From: an uncultured Lachnospiraceae bacterium
GTDB lineage: Bacteria; Bacillota; Clostridia; Lachnospirales; Lachnospiraceae
DNA: 31,263 nucleotides
Assembly: GCA_910579685.1 (NCBI GenBank)
Contig: CAJTVN010000042.1
Span: 1-31,263 of the forward strand
Reading direction: 5' to 3'
Positions within the stretch are counted from its first letter, which is position 1; the number at the start of each line of letters is the position of its first letter. The translations under genes and the position numbers were made by a program. Below the pieces are notes generated by a model. The model was not told the DNA's origin and did not search any database. It saw only the letters and a list, made by a program, of their open reading frames with translations. Shown in pieces: positions 27,988 to 31,263 of the stretch.

Positions 27988-28017
27988 GCAAAGTATATCA
28001 CATTTTCTTACCGCTGT

Positions 28018-28959
28018 CTACTGTACAAAAGAAAGGATACAGTATGTCACGTAAATGCACAGAAGGCTGACACCCTGCACCCTTGATGCCTTTTTGCGCA
28101 CCAGGATCGGCACCAGCAGAATCGCCATCACCAGCAGGGAAAGCGGCATATCCACCGTGACAGTGGAACGTTCCAGGCCAATTCCCGCCACTGCGGCAGG
28201 AATACCGATCACCAGCAGCAGGTTCAGAATATTGGCCCCGATCACATTGCCAAGCCCCACGTTTCCATACCCCTTGATCAGGGAAACAATGGACGTCACA
28301 AGCTCCGGAAGAGACGTTCCAAGAGCAATGAACGTGACGGCAATCACCCGCTCCGGCACCCCGATCGCATTGGCGATGTAGATCCCGTTATCCACCAGCA
28401 GATTTGCTCCCAGATATAAAAGGCCCGCACAGATCACGAGAACAAGCAGCTGTCTGGGAACCGAAACCTCCTGATCCTTCTCCTCCTCCTGCGAATCCTC
28501 TCCCTCCGAAGCGGAACGCCTGATGTTTAAATAAGCGTAAAGCGCAAAGAGCAGAAGCAGCATAATGCCCACGGGCCGCCCGTAAGAGCCCGTCACATAG
28601 CCGTAAACATTCATTGCGATCAGCACCGCAAAGAAAAAACCGCTTCTCCACAGAAGGGAGGATGCCTCCACCTTTTTCGTGGGACGGATGGTCTGCGTCA
28701 GTCCGGCGATAAGCGCCGTATTGCAGATAATGGAACCGAATGCGTTCCCTGCAGCAATCGCCGCAGAGCCGTCAAATGCCGCCGTGGTGGAGACCAGAAC
28801 CTCCGGAAGCGTTGTCCCGAGACTTACGATCGTGGCGCCCACCACGATCTGCGGAATCCCGAGCTTTCTGGCTATCGCCACTGCGGCATCCACCAGACGA
28901 TCCCCGCCGATGCAGATCAGAATCAGTCCCGCCATAAATAAGATTGTTGCCTGTACCAT
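28018..28959 (-). CDS. CaCA-family calcium/sodium antiporter (YrbG-like)
   Basis: This 313-residue membrane transporter exchanges Ca2+ for Na+ or H+. It has two inverted halves, each with the alpha-repeat: IVVGATIVSLGTTLPEVLVS (about 38-57) and IAVTFIALGTSLPELVTS (about 207-224), where the Glu residues bind the cation. About ten membrane segments are present, with a charged loop in the middle (SASEGEDSQEEEKDQE). It lies 5' of tRNA-Leu on the same strand and is the first host gene outside the prophage. Confidence 0.92.
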   Translation of the reverse strand: MVQATILFMAGLILICIGGDRLVDAAVAIARKLGIPQIVVGATIVSLGTTLPEVLVSTTAAFDGSAAIAAGNAFGSIICNTALIAGLTQTIRPTKKVEASSLLWRSGFFFAVLIAMNVYGYVTGSYGRPVGIMLLLLFALYAYLNIRRSASEGEDSQEEEKDQEVSVPRQLLVLVICAGLLYLGANLLVDNGIYIANAIGVPERVIAVTFIALGTSLPELVTSIVSLIKGYGNVGLGNVIGANILNLLLVIGIPAAVAGIGLERSTVTVDMPLSLLVMAILLVPILVRKKASRVQGVSLLCIYVTYCILSFVQ

Positions 28960-29039
28960 GTTTTTTCTCCTTCTTCCGTATTAAGTATACCCCGTTTTCC
29001 CGTTCTCTTTTCCTGCTGCGCACCACCACCCATGAAAGC

Positions 29040-29211
29040 CGATTGCTCCGCACTTCGTGCTCCTGCAATCGCCGCTGGTGCGGCGCTCCGCTACGGTATG
29101 AAAGCCAGTCACTGCGCGCCTTCGGCGCTCCCGTGACTGCCGCACCGGCGGCGCTCCCGTGACTGCCGTCGGTATGAGTATTCCGGGCTATCGCCCTACA
29201 TACTCATACCG
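29040..29211. repeat. Three tandem two-tier palindromes
   Basis: Outer stems: CGATTGC/GCAATCG (29040-29071), CAGTCAC/GTGACTG (29106-29139), CGGTATGAGTAT/ATACTCATACCG (29170-29211). Each encloses, after 3-4 unpaired bases, a second stem (GCAC/GTGC, GCGCC/GGCGC, GGGC/GCCC). Different sequences with the same plan suggest REP-like elements or structured RNA. Confidence 0.6.
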
Positions 29212-29287
29212 GCTTGCCCGTCCAATGTCTGTGTGGCTGTGCGTGCAGGCACGCCAGGCCCCACAGCCGCTGTCCGGGGCTTTCACA

Positions 29288-29333
29288 GTAAAAAAAGAGA
29301 CTTCGGGGCACCTGAATGTGCGCCAAAAGTCTC
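29288..29333 (-). terminator. Intrinsic terminator downstream of the MATE gene
   Basis: On the minus strand GAGACTT (29327-29333 complement) pairs with AAGTCTC (29297-29303), with additional inner pairing GGCGCAC/GTGCCCC, and is followed by TTTTTTT. It lies about 190 nt after the stop codon, giving the transcript a long 3' leader-like tail. Confidence 0.75.
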
Positions 29334-29523
29334 GTACTTCCTCAAACCTTCCAATTGGAAAATCCTCGATAGCGGAAGTGTCCAGCCACGGCTGCGCCGG
29401 GGATTGTTGGCTGAACCCTTTTTACTACTCCCTTTCAACTGATACAAACTTTATCAAATAACACATACTCTGTCAACCTTAATTTTTCGTCTTAACGGTA
29501 TTTTTATATGCCGGATCTCTACA

Positions 29524-30891
29524 TCATTCCCCCACATGGCGGATCACCTTTTTGTTGATCCGGATCAGGAAAAAGACGGACATGCCCAGAGATACGACTT
29601 CCGCAATGGGAAAGGAGAACCATACATAGTTTACATTTCCCAGCCTTGAGAGCAGATAAGCCACAGGAAGAAGCACCACCAGCTGTCTGGCAATGGATAC
29701 CAGCATACTGTACACACCGTTTCCAAGCGCCTGAAACACCGAACCGCTGACAATACAAAAGCCAGCAAACAAGAAGCTCAGACTGATGGTGCGAAGCGCC
29801 GGGACGCCAATTTCCAGCATGGTTTCCGATGCGTCAAAAAGCATAAAAAGCGGGCGGGGAAAAATCTGGAATATCAGAAATCCCACCACCATAATGCCAA
29901 CCGCATAGCTGATACTCAGCTTTATGGTCTTGATCAGCCTGTCCCTCTTTCCCGCTCCATAATTGTAGGCAATGATCGGCACCATTCCGTTGTTCAGTCC
30001 GAATACCGGCATAAAGATAAAGCTCTGCAGTTTGAAATAGACTCCGAAAACCGCAGCCGCCGTGGAGCTGAATACAATCAGAATCCGGTTCATTCCATAT
30101 GTCATGACCGAACCGATCGCCTGCATGATAATAGAAGGAACTCCCACAGCGTAAATCTGACCGATAATACGCAGATCCGGCTTAAAGCCCCTGACTGCCA
30201 GATGGATCTCCGTATTCTTCTTTTTATTGACAAAAAACGCAAACACAGCTGCGATAATCTGTCCGATTACCGTGGCCACGGCAGCTCCCTTCACGCCCAT
30301 TTCAGGGAATCCAAGATAACCGAAAATCAGAATGGGATCCAGAATAATATTGATAACGGCCCCGCTTCCCTGGGTAATCATCGTATAAAACGTCTTTCCC
30401 GTTGACTGTAACAGTCTCTCGAACACAAACTGCCCGTACATGCCAAAGGAAAAGCAGCACACCACGGTAAGGTACTCCCTTCCATACGCAAGGATCTGCG
30501 CATCGTCTGTCTGGCTGGCATAAAAAGGCCCGACGGCAAGAATGCCGATCAGCAGAAAAATGAGATAGCTCACAGCGGCAAGAAACACTGCGTTTACCGC
30601 AACCCTGTCCGCCTTATGAAAATCCTTCTCCCCCAGCGAACGGGAAAGCAGCGCATTAATACCAACTCCCGTACCGGTTCCCAGAGCAATCATCAGGGAC
30701 TGCAGGGGAAATGCGAGCGATACCGCTGTCAGTGCGTTCTCATTAATCCTGGATACAAACACACTGTCCACCACGTTATAAAGGGCCTGCACGAGCATGG
30801 AGATCATCATGGGCGCCGACATGCTGATCAACAGCTGATTTACCGGCATAACGCCCATCTTATTTTCCTTTGTCACTTCTTTCGTATTCAT
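29524..30891 (-). CDS. MATE-family efflux transporter
   Basis: This 455-residue, 12-helix cation-coupled exporter of drugs or metabolites starts MNTKEVTKENKMGVMPVNQL. Typical segments are SAPMMISMLVQALYNVVDSV (first helix with N/D), ALGTGTGVGINALLSRSLGE and the second-half counterpart VPSIIMQAIGSVMTYGMNRI. Length and helix number are normal. I chose the ATG at 30889-30891 with AGGTCAGG upstream; 20 codons of upstream frame are Lys/Phe-rich and unlike the family. Monocistronic with its own terminator; host gene. Confidence 0.93.
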   Translation of the reverse strand: MNTKEVTKENKMGVMPVNQLLISMSAPMMISMLVQALYNVVDSVFVSRINENALTAVSLAFPLQSLMIALGTGTGVGINALLSRSLGEKDFHKADRVAVNAVFLAAVSYLIFLLIGILAVGPFYASQTDDAQILAYGREYLTVVCCFSFGMYGQFVFERLLQSTGKTFYTMITQGSGAVINIILDPILIFGYLGFPEMGVKGAAVATVIGQIIAAVFAFFVNKKKNTEIHLAVRGFKPDLRIIGQIYAVGVPSIIMQAIGSVMTYGMNRILIVFSSTAAAVFGVYFKLQSFIFMPVFGLNNGMVPIIAYNYGAGKRDRLIKTIKLSISYAVGIMVVGFLIFQIFPRPLFMLFDASETMLEIGVPALRTISLSFLFAGFCIVSGSVFQALGNGVYSMLVSIARQLVVLLPVAYLLSRLGNVNYVWFSFPIAEVVSLGMSVFFLIRINKKVIRHVGE

Positions 30892-31033
30892 AAACACCTG
30901 ACCTTTCTCACAAAAAAAGAAACCAGATCCCTCTGATTTTCTCTTCCACAAACTAGTATACCTTATTTTATACTGACAAGGCAGGAACTTGCAAGTATAT
31001 TTTCGACTTTTTTAAAAAAATTCCTTTTTTTTG

Positions 31034-31062
31034 TTGACAGAATCCGGCGTATCCAATATAAT
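31034..31062 (+). promoter_or_regulatory. tRNA operon promoter
   Basis: TTGACA (31034-31039), 17 nt, TATAAT (31057-31062): perfect consensus, about 50 nt ahead of tRNA-Pro. Confidence 0.85.
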
Positions 31063-31111
31063 ATATCTTGCGTTGCGTGAGTATACAACAGGGTTGCGTA
31101 ACAGGAACCAG

Positions 31112-31186
31112 CGGGGTGTGGCTCAGCTTGGCTAGAGCGCCTGGTTTGGGACCAGGAGGTCGCAGGTTCGAATCCTGTCACCCCGA
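31112..31186 (+). tRNA. tRNA-Pro(UGG)
   Basis: Acceptor CGGGGTG/CACCCCG, D arm GGCTCAGCTTGGCTAGAGC, anticodon stem CCTGG-TTTGGGA-CCAGG with anticodon TGG, T arm GCAGG-TTCGAAT-CCTGT, discriminator A. CCA is not encoded. It is the first gene of a tRNA operon. Confidence 0.95.
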
Positions 31187-31208
31187 TTCGCAGCGCAGCA
31201 AACCGTAC

Positions 31209-31263
31209 GCGGGTGTAGTTCAATGGTAGAACACTAGCCTTCCAAGCTAGATACGTGGGTTCG
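31209..31263 (+). tRNA. tRNA-Gly(UCC), cut by window end
   Basis: Acceptor 5' half GCGGGTG, D arm with GTTCAATGGTAGAAC, anticodon stem CTAGC-CTTCCAA-GCTAG with anticodon TCC, then the start of the T arm (GTGGGTTCG). The 3' part is outside the window. Confidence 0.9.

Larger units (their letters stand above)
28960..29523. other. 560-nt intergenic region with stacked palindromes
   Basis: No gene is supported. The region holds three double-decker hairpins (see the repeat entry), a 19-bp direct repeat GGCGCTCCCGTGACTGCCG at 29124-29142 and 29150-29168, and the terminator of the MATE gene at 29290-29333. It is GC-rich at 29040-29290 and AT-rich afterwards. Confidence 0.6.

Noticed and set aside
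29040..29211. CRISPR array
   Set aside because: The repeated units are palindromes of different sequence without regular spacers, and there are no cas genes in the window.

Overview
The window is the integrase-proximal part of a Siphoviridae-type prophage in a Firmicutes chromosome, most likely a gut Lachnospiraceae/Clostridia host. The evidence is the gene families (clostridial-type small terminase, DUF739 and DUF1492 regulators, the DUF2800/DUF2815/polymerase A/VapE/VRR-NUC/SNF2 replication block), strong AGGAGG ribosome sites with frequent GTG and TTG starts, and sigma-A type promoters. I worked by reading only; no database search was run, so family names are recognition calls.

Layout. 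1-355: the 5' part of an IS1634-like transposase, whose element abuts the end of the capsid gene. 328-7249 (minus strand): the packaging and head block, in transcription order small terminase, large terminase, SPP1 gp6-type portal, a minor head protein carrying a C-terminal nuclease-like domain, GP20-type scaffold and major capsid protein. No connector, tail, holin or endolysin gene is in the window. 7286-8942: an AT-rich two-gene insertion (soluble protein plus four-helix membrane protein) with its own promoter, and a terminator upstream of it, which looks like a moron or defence cargo. 9084-10734: a late-gene activator-like protein and small early genes. 10760-10988: a plus-strand tRNA-Val(GAC) with its own promoter, beside a cytosine methyltransferase remnant. 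11011-20713: a GC-rich replication and recombination block. 20732-23650: early regulatory genes on the minus strand, interleaved with plus-strand genes that share a repeated promoter-leader, and a 350-nt candidate structured RNA.

23635-27726: the lysogeny side on the plus strand. It holds a CI-type S24 repressor with an array of GTTTAG-N4-CTAAAC operators, two putative membrane-protein genes, two small-toxin loci with the layout of type I toxin-antitoxin systems, and a tyrosine integrase. The integrase lies next to tRNA-Leu(UAG), whose 3' end is the likely attachment site. 27960-31263 is host chromosome: a CaCA-type cation antiporter, a GC-rich intergenic region full of palindromes, a MATE transporter, and a tRNA operon (Pro, Gly).

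The most interesting point is 25921-26244. A GTG-started 28-residue membrane peptide and a convergent ~75-nt RNA have near-identical promoters, share a bidirectional terminator, and carry two short direct repeats that make the RNA complementary to the toxin translation start. This is the architecture of the pAD1 par (Fst/RNAII) locus, here in a clostridial prophage. A second holin-like toxin with an opposing consensus promoter lies directly beside it. Other leads are the structured RNA at 22546-22897, the duplicated promoter-leader, the two-gene cargo module, and a peptide shared by the two recombination proteins.
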